24,168 nt of DNA, from contig DASSUW010000185.1 in the NCBI GenBank assembly GCA_035706585.1, positions 1 through 24,168 of the forward strand, in the 5' to 3' direction. Source of the DNA: DASSUW01 sp035706585 (GTDB lineage Bacteria; Actinomycetota; Thermoleophilia; Solirubrobacterales; Solirubrobacteraceae). Each line of letters begins with the position of its first letter. The stretch's first letter is position 1. Of this stretch, positions 1 through 7,561 are shown piece by piece. Under the pieces are notes generated by a model. It had not been told where the DNA came from. It saw nothing but the letters and a program-made list of their open reading frames with translations, and did no database searches. The position numbers were made by a program, and so were the translations under genes.

Positions 1-1
1 C

Positions 2-1114
2 CCGGTGATCGTCCGCGTCGCGTTCGCGGCGACCTCGGTCGCCGGCGGCGCCGGGCTCGCCGCCTACCTGCTGTGCTGGGTGCTGATCCCGACCGAGGGC
101 GGTGCGCCGGCGCCGATCGAGCGGATCGCCGGCCGCCGCGACACGTGGATGATCGTGACCGGCGCCGCCTGCCTCGCGCTGGCGGCGCTGCTGCTCCTGC
201 GCGAGTGGGGGCTGTGGCTCAGCGACGCGATCGTGTGGCCGGGGATCCTCGCGGCCGCCGGCGGGGCGCTGATCTGGCGGCAGTCGACCGCGCCGCCCGC
301 GGAGGGCGCGCCGCCGCGCACCGCTGCGCGCACGCGCTCCGCGCCCACGGTCCGGCTTCCGGCGGACGCCTCGGGGCGCGCGCTCGTCGGCGTCGCGCTC
401 GTCGTCGGCGGCGGGCTCGTCTTCCTGTGGCTCAACGACGCGCTGCAGCCGGCGCGCGACGTTCTGCTCGCGGTCGTCGTGGTGCTGATCGCGCTCACGC
501 TGATCCTCGCGCCGTGGTGGGTGCGGCTCGTGCGCGGCCTTGCCGCCGAGCGCGCCGAGCGCATCCGCTCCCAGGAGCGCGCCGAGGTCGCCGCCCATTT
601 GCACGACTCGGTGCTCCAGACGCTCGCGCTGATGCAGAAGCGCGTCGACGACCCGCGCGAGGTCGCGGCGCTCGCGCGCCGTCAGGAGCGCGAGCTGCGG
701 GCCTGGCTCAACGGCCGCCGCGCGGCGGGCGAGGCCACGGTCGCGAGCTCGCTGGAGGCGGCCGCCGCCGAGGTCGAGGAGGCGCACGGCGTCCCGGTCG
801 AGGTCGTCGCGGTCGGCGACGCGCCGCTCGACGCGCGCGCCGAGGCGCTGGTCGCCGCCGCCCGCGAGGCGCTCGTGAACGCCGCCAAGTTCGCCCCCGA
901 CGGGCCGGTCGCGCTGTACGCGGAGGTCGCGCCCGAGCGGATCGAGGTGTTCGTGCGCGACCGCGGCCCCGGCTTCGAGCCCGATCGCGTGCCGGCCGAC
1001 CGGCGCGGCGTCCGCGAGTCGATCGTCGGCCGCATGGAGCGCCACGGCGGCCGCGCCGTGCTGCACACCGCTCCGGGCGAGGGCACCGAGGTCGAGCTGG
1101 TGATCGAGCGATGA
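2..1114 (+). CDS. PspC-domain sensor histidine kinase, 5' end cut off by the window
   Basis: Membrane sensor kinase that would phosphorylate the response regulator encoded next. The frame is open from the first bases: the codon before the first GTG reads Pro, giving PVIVRVAF, which matches the middle of a PspC domain, so the real start lies upstream. Residues are counted from that GTG. Residues 1-30 are the end of PspC with a membrane segment; further hydrophobic segments lie at about 48-66, 75-92, 126-143 and 152-172. A short HisKA_3-like dimerisation helix follows, with the phospho-acceptor H200 in HLHDSVLQ, then an HATPase domain with N-box N292 (EALVNAAKFA) and G1 box DRGPGF (319-324). 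The stop overlaps the next ATG by 4 bp (ATGA), so the pair is translationally coupled. PspC-linked kinases are usually tied to envelope stress; that role is inferred here. Confidence 0.88.
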   Translation, partial: PVIVRVAFAATSVAGGAGLAAYLLCWVLIPTEGGAPAPIERIAGRRDTWMIVTGAACLALAALLLLREWGLWLSDAIVWPGILAAAGGALIWRQSTAPPAEGAPPRTAARTRSAPTVRLPADASGRALVGVALVVGGGLVFLWLNDALQPARDVLLAVVVVLIALTLILAPWWVRLVRGLAAERAERIRSQERAEVAAHLHDSVLQTLALMQKRVDDPREVAALARRQERELRAWLNGRRAAGEATVASSLEAAAAEVEEAHGVPVEVVAVGDAPLDARAEALVAAAREALVNAAKFAPDGPVALYAEVAPERIEVFVRDRGPGFEPDRVPADRRGVRESIVGRMERHGGRAVLHTAPGEGTEVELVIER

Positions 1115-1749
1115 CCTCGGTCGTCATCGTCGACGACCACCAGCTTTTCCGGTCGGGCGTGCGTGCCGAGCTCGACGGCCTCGTCGACGTGCTCGGCGAC
1201 GCCGCGACGGTCGAGGACGCCGTGCGGCTCGTGCTCGACACCGAGCCCGACGTCGTGGTGCTCGACGTGCAGATGCCGGGCGGCGGCGGGGTCGAGGTGA
1301 TCCGCCAGGTCGCCGAGCGCCGGCCGGCGCAGCGATTCCTCGCGCTGTCGGTGAGCGACGCCCCGGAGGACGTGATCGCGATCATCCGCGCGGGCGCGCG
1401 CGGCTACGTCACCAAGACGATCTCCGGCCCCGAGCTCGCCGACGCGGTACGCCGGGTGGCCGACGGCGACGCGGTGTTCTCGCCGCGGCTGGCCGGCTTC
1501 GTGCTCGACGCGTTCGCGGGCGGGATGCCCGAGCGGGAGGTCGATCCGCAGCTCGACCAGCTGACCGCGCGCGAGCGCGAGGTCCTGCGCCACATCGCGC
1601 GCGGCTACCTCTACAAGGAGATCGCCCAGCGGCTGTCGATCTCTACGAAGACCGTGGAGGCGCACGTGTCGGCAGTGCTGCGCAAGCTGCAGCTCTCCAA
1701 CCGGCACGAGCTCAGCCGCTGGGCGGTGGAGCGCAGGCTTATCGACTGA
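1111..1749 (+). CDS. NarL/LuxR-family response regulator
   Basis: DNA-binding response regulator, 212 residues, partner of the PspC kinase just upstream. The receiver domain (about 1-120) has the acidic pair D8/D9, the phospho-acceptor D52 in VVVLDVQMP, S80 at the switch position and K102 (YVTKT). A LuxR-type helix-turn-helix covers about 150-196 (LTAREREVLRHIARG, then the recognition part STKTVEAHVS). The ATG is chosen because it overlaps the kinase stop as ATGA. No separate promoter is visible, so it should be co-transcribed with the kinase. Its 3' end overlaps the convergent beta-propeller gene by 11 bp. The family assignment is firm; target genes cannot be read from the sequence. Confidence 0.93.
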   Translation: MTSVVIVDDHQLFRSGVRAELDGLVDVLGDAATVEDAVRLVLDTEPDVVVLDVQMPGGGGVEVIRQVAERRPAQRFLALSVSDAPEDVIAIIRAGARGYVTKTISGPELADAVRRVADGDAVFSPRLAGFVLDAFAGGMPEREVDPQLDQLTAREREVLRHIARGYLYKEIAQRLSISTKTVEAHVSAVLRKLQLSNRHELSRWAVERRLID

Positions 1750-2659
1750 CGCGCACCACGTCGTAGGTCGTCGTCGGCGTCGGCGGCGTGCTGAAGCGGG
1801 CGTTGACCGCCCACAGGAACCGGCCGCGCGCCGCGATCGTCGTCGGGACGTCGAAGTCGTCGTCGGTCAGATGGCGCTTGATCTCGCCGCGGCGCAGATT
1901 GCGGTTGAGATGGACCACGGCGATCTGGTTGTCCTGGTTCTGCACCACATACAGCGTGCGGCCGCGCAGCAGCAGGCCGTCGCCGTTGGTCACGCTGTCG
2001 CCGCCGAGGTCGATCTCGCGGGTGTCGCCGGTGCGGGCGTCGACCACGAACAGCTTGCCGGTTGCGCTCTGCACGGTGATCAGCCGCCTGCGGTCGACCG
2101 CCGCGATGCCGTTGAGCTCGAACGTGCTCGGATCGTCGTCGTACATCAGGTCACCGGTCAGCGGCAGCGTCTGCGCGTGGCGCGGCAGGCGGCCGTGGCG
2201 GCGCAGCTCGAGCACGTAGAGCTGCTGCCGCTGGGAGTCGGTGAAGTACGCCGCCCGGCGCGTGAGCGTGACGTCGTTGACGAACGTCGGGGCGGCGCTC
2301 AGCGCGTACTCGCGCAGCAGCGTGCCGGTGCGGGCGTCGTAGACGCGCGCCGTGCCGGTTCCCGCGCCCGACACGAACAGCCGGTTGCGGCGGTCGACCT
2401 TCATCCCGGTCGCCGCGCCGCCGAATCCGGGCACCAGGACGGCGCCCTCGCCGGTCCTCAGGTTGCCCTTGAAGATGCCGCCGGTGGCGCGTGATCCGGC
2501 GAAGAACTGGTTGCCGAACCCGGTGGCGATGCCCTCCGGCTGCCACCCGTCCGGCAGCGGGATCGTCTCCGGGTACGGCCGCGCCGATGCGGTCGCGGTC
2601 AGACCGACCGCGAGCAGCACGGCGATCGCGGGTATGCGTAGCCACGATGGAAGCTTCAC
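1739..2659 (-). CDS. secreted SMP-30/NHL-like beta-propeller protein
   Basis: Predicted exported protein of 306 residues. The GTG start at 2659 gives a clean Sec signal peptide (VKLPSWLRIP, a hydrophobic core, then TATASA before the mature RPYPE) and is preceded by a purine-rich GGAGGG site (complement of 2663-2668). A longer upstream ATG frame would add 27 basic residues in front of the signal and is less likely. The mature part is a run of beta-rich repeats such as GIFKGNLRTG, ARVYDARTGTLL, KLFVVDARTGDTRE and LYVVQNQDNQIAVVHL, the pattern of SMP-30/gluconolactonase or NHL six-bladed propellers. Catalytic residues are not obvious, so a binding role is as likely as lactonase activity. Its start region overlaps that of the divergent uracil-DNA glycosylase by 13 bp. 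Confidence 0.8.
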   Translation of the reverse strand: MKLPSWLRIPAIAVLLAVGLTATASARPYPETIPLPDGWQPEGIATGFGNQFFAGSRATGGIFKGNLRTGEGAVLVPGFGGAATGMKVDRRNRLFVSGAGTGTARVYDARTGTLLREYALSAAPTFVNDVTLTRRAAYFTDSQRQQLYVLELRRHGRLPRHAQTLPLTGDLMYDDDPSTFELNGIAAVDRRRLITVQSATGKLFVVDARTGDTREIDLGGDSVTNGDGLLLRGRTLYVVQNQDNQIAVVHLNRNLRRGEIKRHLTDDDFDVPTTIAARGRFLWAVNARFSTPPTPTTTYDVVRVSR

Positions 2660-3219
2660 GTTCCCTCCCTGCACTCGAGGACTTGCACGAGGAGATACGC
2701 ACGCACGGCGGCTGTGGTTTCGAGCCATGCGAGAGCGCAACGAACATGGTGCCCGGCGAGGGCAATCCCGACGCCGACATCATGATCGTCGGCGAGGCGC
2801 CCGGCGCCAGCGAGGACAAGCAGGGCCGCCCGTTCGTGGGCCGTGCCGGCAAGCTGCTCGACGAGCTGCTCGCCGCGGCCGGGCTCGAGCGCGACGACGT
2901 CTACATCACGAACGTGGTGAAGGCGCGGCCGCCCGGCAACCGCGATCCGCGCGCCGCCGAGGTCGCGCATCACATGCCGTGGCTGGAGGCACAGCTGGCG
3001 TTGATCCAGCCCGCCCTCGTCGTGCCGCTGGGCCGGCACGCGCTCGCGCATTTCTCCGACGAGGCGAAGATCTCCGACGTGCACGGCACCGAGGTCACCG
3101 AGCGCGGCCGCACGCTGTTTCCCCTCTACCACCCGGCGGCGGCGCTGCACAACCAGTCGCTGCGCGAGACGCTGTTCGAGGACGCCCGCGCGCTCGGGCG
3201 CGCCGTGTCAAAGCGGTAG
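2647..3219 (+). CDS. family-4-like uracil-DNA glycosylase
   Basis: Base-excision repair enzyme expected to remove uracil from DNA; 190 residues, the usual length for families 4 and 5. Motif A is GEAPGASEDKQGRPFVGRAG (49-68), followed by VYITNVVKARPPGNR and the late motif LYHPAAALHN near the C-terminus. In classical family-4 enzymes four Cys bind a 4Fe-4S cluster. Here the N-terminal pair is C23-x4-C28 instead of Cys-x2-Cys, the Cys of NVVKC is A93, and the Cys before the PFL-like stretch is H109, so the cluster may be absent or changed. The ATG at 2647 is chosen because it keeps the family's N-terminal helix (LEDLHEEIRTH); only a weak TATGCG hexamer lies upstream and no good ribosome site. 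It overlaps the convergent hybrid kinase by 12 bp. Confidence 0.87.
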   Translation: MEASRSLPALEDLHEEIRTHGGCGFEPCESATNMVPGEGNPDADIMIVGEAPGASEDKQGRPFVGRAGKLLDELLAAAGLERDDVYITNVVKARPPGNRDPRAAEVAHHMPWLEAQLALIQPALVVPLGRHALAHFSDEAKISDVHGTEVTERGRTLFPLYHPAAALHNQSLRETLFEDARALGRAVSKR

Positions 3220-4635
3220 GACCGCGCGCAGGACCGTCCCCGCGCCGGGCGGGCTCTCGACCTCGAGCACGCCGTCGAGCGCGCCGACGCGGTCGGCGAG
3301 GCCGGAGAGGCCGGAGCCGGGCGTCGCCTGCGCGCCTCCCTTGCCGTCGTCGCGGACCTCGATCTGCAGCTCGCCGTTCTCGCGCGCCAGGCGGACGGTC
3401 GCGTGCGTGGCGTCGGCGTACTTGACGACGTTGGTGAGCGCCTCGGCGACGGTGAAGTAGGCGGTCGCCTCGGCGGCGGCCGGGAAGCGGTCGTCCGGCA
3501 CCTCGACGACCTCGACCTCGACCGGCGCGCGGTCGGCGAGCGCGGCGATCGCGGGGGCGAGGCCGCGCTCGGTCAGCACCGCGGGGTGGATGCCGCGGGC
3601 GAGCTCGCGCAGCTCGGCCGACGCCTCGCCGAGCTCCCGCCCGATCTCGTCGAGCAGCGGGCCGGCGGCGTCCGGGTCCTTGTCCACGCGCGAGCGCGCG
3701 AGCCGCACCTGCAGCCCGAGCGCGACGAGCCGCTGCTGCGCGCCGTCGTGCAGGTCGCGCTCGATGCGGCGGCGGGCGTTGTCGGCGGCCTCGATGATGC
3801 GGGCGCGCGACGCGCGCATCTCCTCGGTGCGCGCCCGCTCGATCTCGCGGGTGCGGAGCGTCTCCTCGGCGGCGCGGCGCTCGGTGACGTCGAAGATGGC
3901 GCCGTCGCACCACAGCCGCCCGCCGGCGGCGGAGACGAGATGGCCGCGGTCGAGCACCCAGCGGACCTCGCCGTCGGCGCGGACGATCCGGTACTCGAGC
4001 GCGAACGGCTCACCGTCGACGGCGTGCTGGACGGCGTCGCGGACGCGGTCGCGATCGTCGGGGTGGATCGTGCTCATCAGCGTCCGCTGCTTGCTCGCGA
4101 TGAAGTTCGCGGCCGGGTAGCCGGAGATGCGCTCGATCTCGTCGCTGATCAGCTCCAGCGTGTAGTTGGCATGCCAGGCCGAGCGGTAGATCGCGCCCGG
4201 TACGTTGGCCATCAGCGCCCGCATCAGCGCGTCGTCGGCGCGCTGCTGGGCGGCGCGCAGGCCGGCGCGGGCGCGGGCGAGCAGCTCGGCGCGGCTGAAC
4301 GGGCGATGGAGGTAGTCGTCGGCACCCGCGTCGAGCGCCGCGTCGGCGGTGCGCTTGTGGGCTGACAGCGTGATCGCGAGCAGCCACGCATCCTCGAGCC
4401 GCGGGTCCTTCTTGAGCGCGCGGCACACTCCGGGCACGTCGAGCCCGCCCGGCTCGCGGTCGACGATCACGAGGTCAGCCGCCGTCTTGTCGAGCTCGTT
4501 GAGCGCCTCGTTCACGCGCCGCACGGCGCGCACGTTGTGGCCGGCCGCGCGCACCCATGGCTGGATCTCGGGTTCGGCAAGGCCGACGACAAGCACCTCG
4601 GCCTGCCGCCGGCGGACGGTCGCGGAGTGCGGCAC
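3208..4635 (-). CDS. cytosolic hybrid sensor kinase: receiver-like, PAS and HisKA_3 domains
   Basis: Soluble sensor histidine kinase of 475 residues with no membrane segment. An N-terminal receiver-like domain (12-126) is followed by a PAS/PAC sensor (about 140-255, ending IFDVTERR), a short coiled coil, HisKA_3 with H296 in RRRIERDLHDGAQQRL, and an HATPase with N402 (TNVVKYA) and DDGKGG (429-434). The kinase core looks intact. The receiver keeps D59 (LVIVDREPG) but lacks the N-terminal acidic pair (VVGLAEPE) and has Arg in place of the conserved Lys (YLHRPF, R111), so phosphorylation there is doubtful. The GTG at 4635 is chosen because the complement strand has GATAAT exactly 7-12 bases upstream, fitting a leaderless transcript. 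No cognate regulator is adjacent, so the partner is elsewhere. Confidence 0.88.
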   Translation of the reverse strand: MPHSATVRRRQAEVLVVGLAEPEIQPWVRAAGHNVRAVRRVNEALNELDKTAADLVIVDREPGGLDVPGVCRALKKDPRLEDAWLLAITLSAHKRTADAALDAGADDYLHRPFSRAELLARARAGLRAAQQRADDALMRALMANVPGAIYRSAWHANYTLELISDEIERISGYPAANFIASKQRTLMSTIHPDDRDRVRDAVQHAVDGEPFALEYRIVRADGEVRWVLDRGHLVSAAGGRLWCDGAIFDVTERRAAEETLRTREIERARTEEMRASRARIIEAADNARRRIERDLHDGAQQRLVALGLQVRLARSRVDKDPDAAGPLLDEIGRELGEASAELRELARGIHPAVLTERGLAPAIAALADRAPVEVEVVEVPDDRFPAAAEATAYFTVAEALTNVVKYADATHATVRLARENGELQIEVRDDGKGGAQATPGSGLSGLADRVGALDGVLEVESPPGAGTVLRAVLPL

Positions 4636-4654
4636 GCTGCGATTATCCCGACCC
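4636..4654. promoter_or_regulatory. 19-bp divergent promoter between the hybrid kinase and the phosphotransferase
   Basis: The two GTG starts at 4635 (-) and 4655 (+) are separated by only 19 bp centred on GATTATC. On the minus strand GATAAT occupies -12 to -7 if the GTG is +1. On the plus strand GATTAT (4641-4646) would start RNA about 2 bases before the GTG. No ribosome-binding site fits on either side. The minus-strand call is stronger than the plus-strand one. Confidence 0.5.
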
Positions 4655-5542
4655 GTGCCCGAGTGGTCACCCGAGGTCACGGTCGACGCGGCCTTCGCGC
4701 GGCGGTTGATCTCGGGGCAGTTCCCGGACGTGGCGCTGGAATCGCTGCGCCTGATCGGCGAGGGCTGGGACAACACGGTCTGGCTCGTGGACGAGCGATG
4801 GGTGTTCCGCTTCCCGCGCCGGCAGCTCGCGATCCCGGGGTTCGAGCGCGAGATCCGGGCGCTCGGGGCGCTCGCCCCCGGGCTGCCGTTGCCGGTCCCC
4901 GCGCCGGTCTTCGTCGGCGCGCCCGCCGACGGGTTCCCGTGGCCGTTCTTCGGCGCCCGCTACCTGCCGGGCAGCGAACCGCTCGGTCTGCCCGCGGGCG
5001 CCCGCGCTCGGCTCGCGCGCCCGCTCGGCGAGTTCCTGCGAGCGCTGCACGCCTCCGAGGTGCCGGACCTGCCGCCCGACCCGTTCGGGCGCGCCGACAT
5101 GGCAATTCGCGTGCCGGGCACGCGTGAGCGCTTCGCCGCGCTCGCCGCCGAGGGCCTCTGGCGCGCCCCGCCGTCCGCGCTCGCCGTCCTCGACGCCGCC
5201 GCCGCGCTGCCGGCCGCCGCGCCGAACGCGGTCTGCCACGGCGACCTCCACCTGCGTCACCTGCTCGTCGACGAGGCCGGCGCCGCCGCCGGCGTGATCG
5301 ACTGGGGCGACCTCTGCCGCGGCGACCCCGCGATCGACATGTGCCTCGTCTGGTGCCTGCTGCCGTCGCGCGACGAGTTCCTCGCCGCCTACGGCCCGGT
5401 CAGCGACGACCAGCTCCTGCGCGCCCGCGTGCTCGCGCTGTTCCTGTGCGCCGTGCTCGCGCTCTACGGGCACCACGAGGGCATGCCCGCGCTCAGGGAC
5501 GAAGCGCTCGCCGGGCTCGACCGAACTTCAACGGCGCATTGA
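4655..5542 (+). CDS. aminoglycoside phosphotransferase-fold kinase (APH family)
   Basis: Predicted ATP-dependent small-molecule kinase of 295 residues. The N-lobe holds WVFRFPRR and an E66-containing helix (GFEREIRAL). The catalytic loop is HGDLHLRHLL (195-204) with D197 as likely base, and the metal-binding Asp is D216 in VIDWGD. The Asn usual after the loop (HGDxxxxN) is H202, a variant seen in some members of this family. The fold covers antibiotic, choline, homoserine and sugar kinases; the sequence does not show the substrate, and resistance should not be assumed. The GTG at 4655 is preferred because the frame has no other good start before the conserved region and it sits next to the shared promoter. 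The gene ends at the edge of the 117-bp inverted-repeat element. Confidence 0.83.
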   Translation: MPEWSPEVTVDAAFARRLISGQFPDVALESLRLIGEGWDNTVWLVDERWVFRFPRRQLAIPGFEREIRALGALAPGLPLPVPAPVFVGAPADGFPWPFFGARYLPGSEPLGLPAGARARLARPLGEFLRALHASEVPDLPPDPFGRADMAIRVPGTRERFAALAAEGLWRAPPSALAVLDAAAALPAAAPNAVCHGDLHLRHLLVDEAGAAAGVIDWGDLCRGDPAIDMCLVWCLLPSRDEFLAAYGPVSDDQLLRARVLALFLCAVLALYGHHEGMPALRDEALAGLDRTSTAH

Positions 5543-5659
5543 GTGTGGGTTTCTTCCCATTCAGCGCCGCGCCGGCCGTGGGTGAGAAGAAACCCTCGCT
5601 CTAGGACGGTTTCTTCCCAACGGCGGCGCGCGTCGCGCTCGTTGAGAAGAAACCCACAC
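5543..5659. repeat. 117-bp symmetric four-arm inverted repeat between convergent genes
   Basis: Two hairpin-forming modules lie in tandem at a 60-bp period. Arms are GTGTGGGTTTCTTCCCA (5543-5559), TGAGAAGAAACCC (5583-5595), GGTTTCTTCCCA (5608-5619) and TGAGAAGAAACCCACAC (5643-5659). Each module has a 23-base GC-rich loop. The whole element is also symmetric about base 5601, so the outer arms can pair with each other, as can the inner ones. It begins directly after the phosphotransferase stop and ends 36 bp before the HAD stop. It probably acts as a two-way terminator; it could also be a genome-wide repeat family. Confidence 0.75.
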
Positions 5660-5695
5660 GACCGCGCTCGATGCCGCAGTCAATCGCGCCGAGGC

Positions 5696-6355
5696 TCAAC
5701 CCACGCCGAGCTCGTCGAGCGAGATGTGCAGCTCGGCGGCGTCGCGGTAGACGCGGTAGGCGCCGGCGCGCTCGAGCTCGTTCTCGCCGTAGCCGCCGGA
5801 CAGCAGGCCGACGGAGAGCATGTGGGCGCGGCGGGCGGCGAGGAGGTCCCAGACGGCGTCGCCGACGACGTAGCAGTCGTCGGGAGCGGCGTCGAGCCGG
5901 CGGGCGCACTCGACGAACAGGTCGGGCTCGGGCTTGGCGCGGGCCACGTCGCCGCGCTCGACGACGACCATCTCGGCCGGCGCGCCGAGCGCGTCCAGCG
6001 ACGCGTTGATCTCCGGACGGCGGCCGGAGGTGGCGATCCCGTGGGTGACGCCGCGCTCGCGCAGGTCGGCGAGCAGCTCCGGCGCGCCCGGCAGCGGCCG
6101 CCGCTCGGGCAGCAGTTCGCGGAACAGCTCGCCGTGGATCTGCTGCACGCGCTCGGCCTCGTCGTCGCTGATCTCGCGGCCGAGCTCGCGCGCCACCGCG
6201 CGCGTGAACAGCCCTCCGCTCATGCCCACCCGGCGGTGGATGCGCCAACCGTCGATCGACATCTCGCACTGCGCCAGGGCGCGCTGCCAGGCGAACACGT
6301 GCGCGTAGACGGTGTCGACGAGCGTCCCATCGAGGTCGAAGATCAGGGCGGGCAT
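5696..6355 (-). CDS. HAD-family hydrolase (phosphoglycolate phosphatase-like)
   Basis: Soluble phosphatase of 219 residues, haloacid dehalogenase superfamily with an alpha-helical C1 cap. Motif I is FDLDGTLVDT with nucleophile D7 and acid/base D9; motif II is the Ser of IATSG (S110); motif III is K141 in RAKPEPD; motif IV is VVGDAVWD with D166 and D170. The cap (about 15-85) resembles the phosphoglycolate phosphatase/beta-phosphoglucomutase branch; the substrate is not determined by sequence. The ATG at 6355 is the only start giving a normal N-terminus. A TATCGT hexamer (complement of 6365-6370) lies 9 bases before the ATG, which would leave a leader of about 3 bases. It converges on the phosphotransferase across the 117-bp repeat. 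Confidence 0.88.
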   Translation of the reverse strand: MPALIFDLDGTLVDTVYAHVFAWQRALAQCEMSIDGWRIHRRVGMSGGLFTRAVARELGREISDDEAERVQQIHGELFRELLPERRPLPGAPELLADLRERGVTHGIATSGRRPEINASLDALGAPAEMVVVERGDVARAKPEPDLFVECARRLDAAPDDCYVVGDAVWDLLAARRAHMLSVGLLSGGYGENELERAGAYRVYRDAAELHISLDELGVG

Positions 6356-6382
6356 CGCCGCGCCACGATAACCGAGCCGCGT

Positions 6383-6409
6383 TTGACCGGCTGAACACGC
6401 GGCTAAGAC
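6383..6409 (+). promoter_or_regulatory. candidate promoter for the AI-2E family gene
   Basis: TTGACC (6383-6388) and TAAGAC (6404-6409) lie 13 bases before the ATG at 6422, with a 15-base spacer, shorter than ideal. It sits in the 66-bp gap between divergent starts and is the best sigma-70-like pair there. Confidence 0.3.
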
Positions 6410-6421
6410 GCGTCGTAGGCG

Positions 6422-7561
6422 ATGGCCACGACGCCCGTGCATACACCGCCGCGCCCGTCCAACGGCCGGGCGCAGACGCCCCCGTCGACGCTGCTCAAGG
6501 GCGACGACGGGGTCCCGCGCGGGCTCGCGGTCGCGTCGGCCATCACGCTGCGGGTGCTGGTCGTGGTCGCGGGCATGGTGATCCTCGCGCTCGGCGCGGC
6601 GCGGCTGATGCTCGTCGTCCTGCCGGTGATCATCTCGATCCTGCTCACGACGCTGCTCGTACCGCTGGCGCGCCGGCTGCAGCGGCACCGCTGGCGCCCC
6701 GCCCCCGCCGCGCTCGCCAGCGTGCTGCTCGCGCTGATCGTGTTCTTCGGCCTATGGGCGCTGATCATCCCCGGCGTCCTCTCCCAGTCCGACGATCTGT
6801 TCGCGAACCTGCAGGATGGGGCCAAGCAGGCCGTCGGCGTCCTCGAGCCGCTCGGGATCGGGCGCGGGGACGTGGACCGCGCGATCGACGAGGGCCTCAA
6901 GTCCGTCCAGGGCGGCGCGGTCGCCAACGAGGTGATCACGGGCGCGATGCTCGTGACCCAGTGGGCCGCCGGCGTCGTGCTGATCGTGGTCCTGACGTTC
7001 TTCTTCGTCAAGGACGGCGAGAGCATCTGGGACTGGATCGTCGAGCTGTTCTACGAGCAGCGTCAGGACACGATCCGCGAGGCCGGCTCGCGCTCCTGGG
7101 CGGCGCTGAGCGCCTACGTCCAGGGCGTCGTGCTCGTCGCGACGATCGACGCGGTGCTGATCGGCGCCGGGTTGATCGTCCTCGGCGTGCCGGTGGCGAT
7201 GCCGCTGATCGTGCTCACGTTCGTGGCGGCCTTCTTCCCGATCGTCGGCGCGTTCACGGCCGGCGCCGCCGCCGTGCTCGTCGCGCTCGTGGCGAACGGG
7301 CTCCCGACCGCGATCGCGCTGCTCGTGATCATCGTCGCGGTCCAGCAGCTCGAGGGCAACGTCTTCTATCCGATCGTGGTCGGCCGCAAGCTCGCGCTGC
7401 ACCCGGTCGGGATCCTGCTCGCGCTCACCGCCGGCGGCGTGCTGGCCGGCGTGGCGGGGGCGTTCCTGGCGATGCCGGTGGTGGCGGTCGCCGGCGCGAT
7501 CCTGCAGTACATGCGCGAGCGCCGCGAGGCCCGCCAGGCCGACGCGGTGCTAGCGGCGTAG
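6422..7561 (+). CDS. AI-2E family transporter (PF01594-type membrane protein)
   Basis: Integral membrane protein of 379 residues. After a Pro/Arg-rich cytoplasmic N-terminus of about 38 residues come paired hydrophobic segments (about 39-77 and 95-118). A soluble amphipathic stretch follows (about 120-175, SQSDDLFANLQDGAKQ), then further membrane segments including the family-typical VVLTFFFVKDGESIWDW (about 190-206). The C-terminal hydrophobic cluster holds EGNVFYPIVVGRKLALHP, a hallmark of the family. Characterised members export autoinducer-2 or act as sodium/proton antiporters, so the substrate is open. The ATG at 6422 follows the candidate promoter. The gene overlaps the convergent lipase by 12 bp. 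Confidence 0.9.
   Translation: MATTPVHTPPRPSNGRAQTPPSTLLKGDDGVPRGLAVASAITLRVLVVVAGMVILALGAARLMLVVLPVIISILLTTLLVPLARRLQRHRWRPAPAALASVLLALIVFFGLWALIIPGVLSQSDDLFANLQDGAKQAVGVLEPLGIGRGDVDRAIDEGLKSVQGGAVANEVITGAMLVTQWAAGVVLIVVLTFFFVKDGESIWDWIVELFYEQRQDTIREAGSRSWAALSAYVQGVVLVATIDAVLIGAGLIVLGVPVAMPLIVLTFVAAFFPIVGAFTAGAAAVLVALVANGLPTAIALLVIIVAVQQLEGNVFYPIVVGRKLALHPVGILLALTAGGVLAGVAGAFLAMPVVAVAGAILQYMRERREARQADAVLAA

Noticed and set aside
73..1110. In-frame upstream extension of the first response regulator through the kinase gene
   Set aside because: The extension is Arg/Ala-rich shadow sequence; the receiver domain begins cleanly at the ATG overlapping the kinase stop.
4655..5542. Antibiotic resistance gene
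   Set aside because: The fold is shared by many metabolic kinases; nothing in the sequence or neighbours points to a drug substrate, and it has no mobile-element context.
6422..7561. Quorum-sensing role through AI-2
   Set aside because: The family name is historical; no luxS or lsr-type neighbour is present and other members are ion antiporters.
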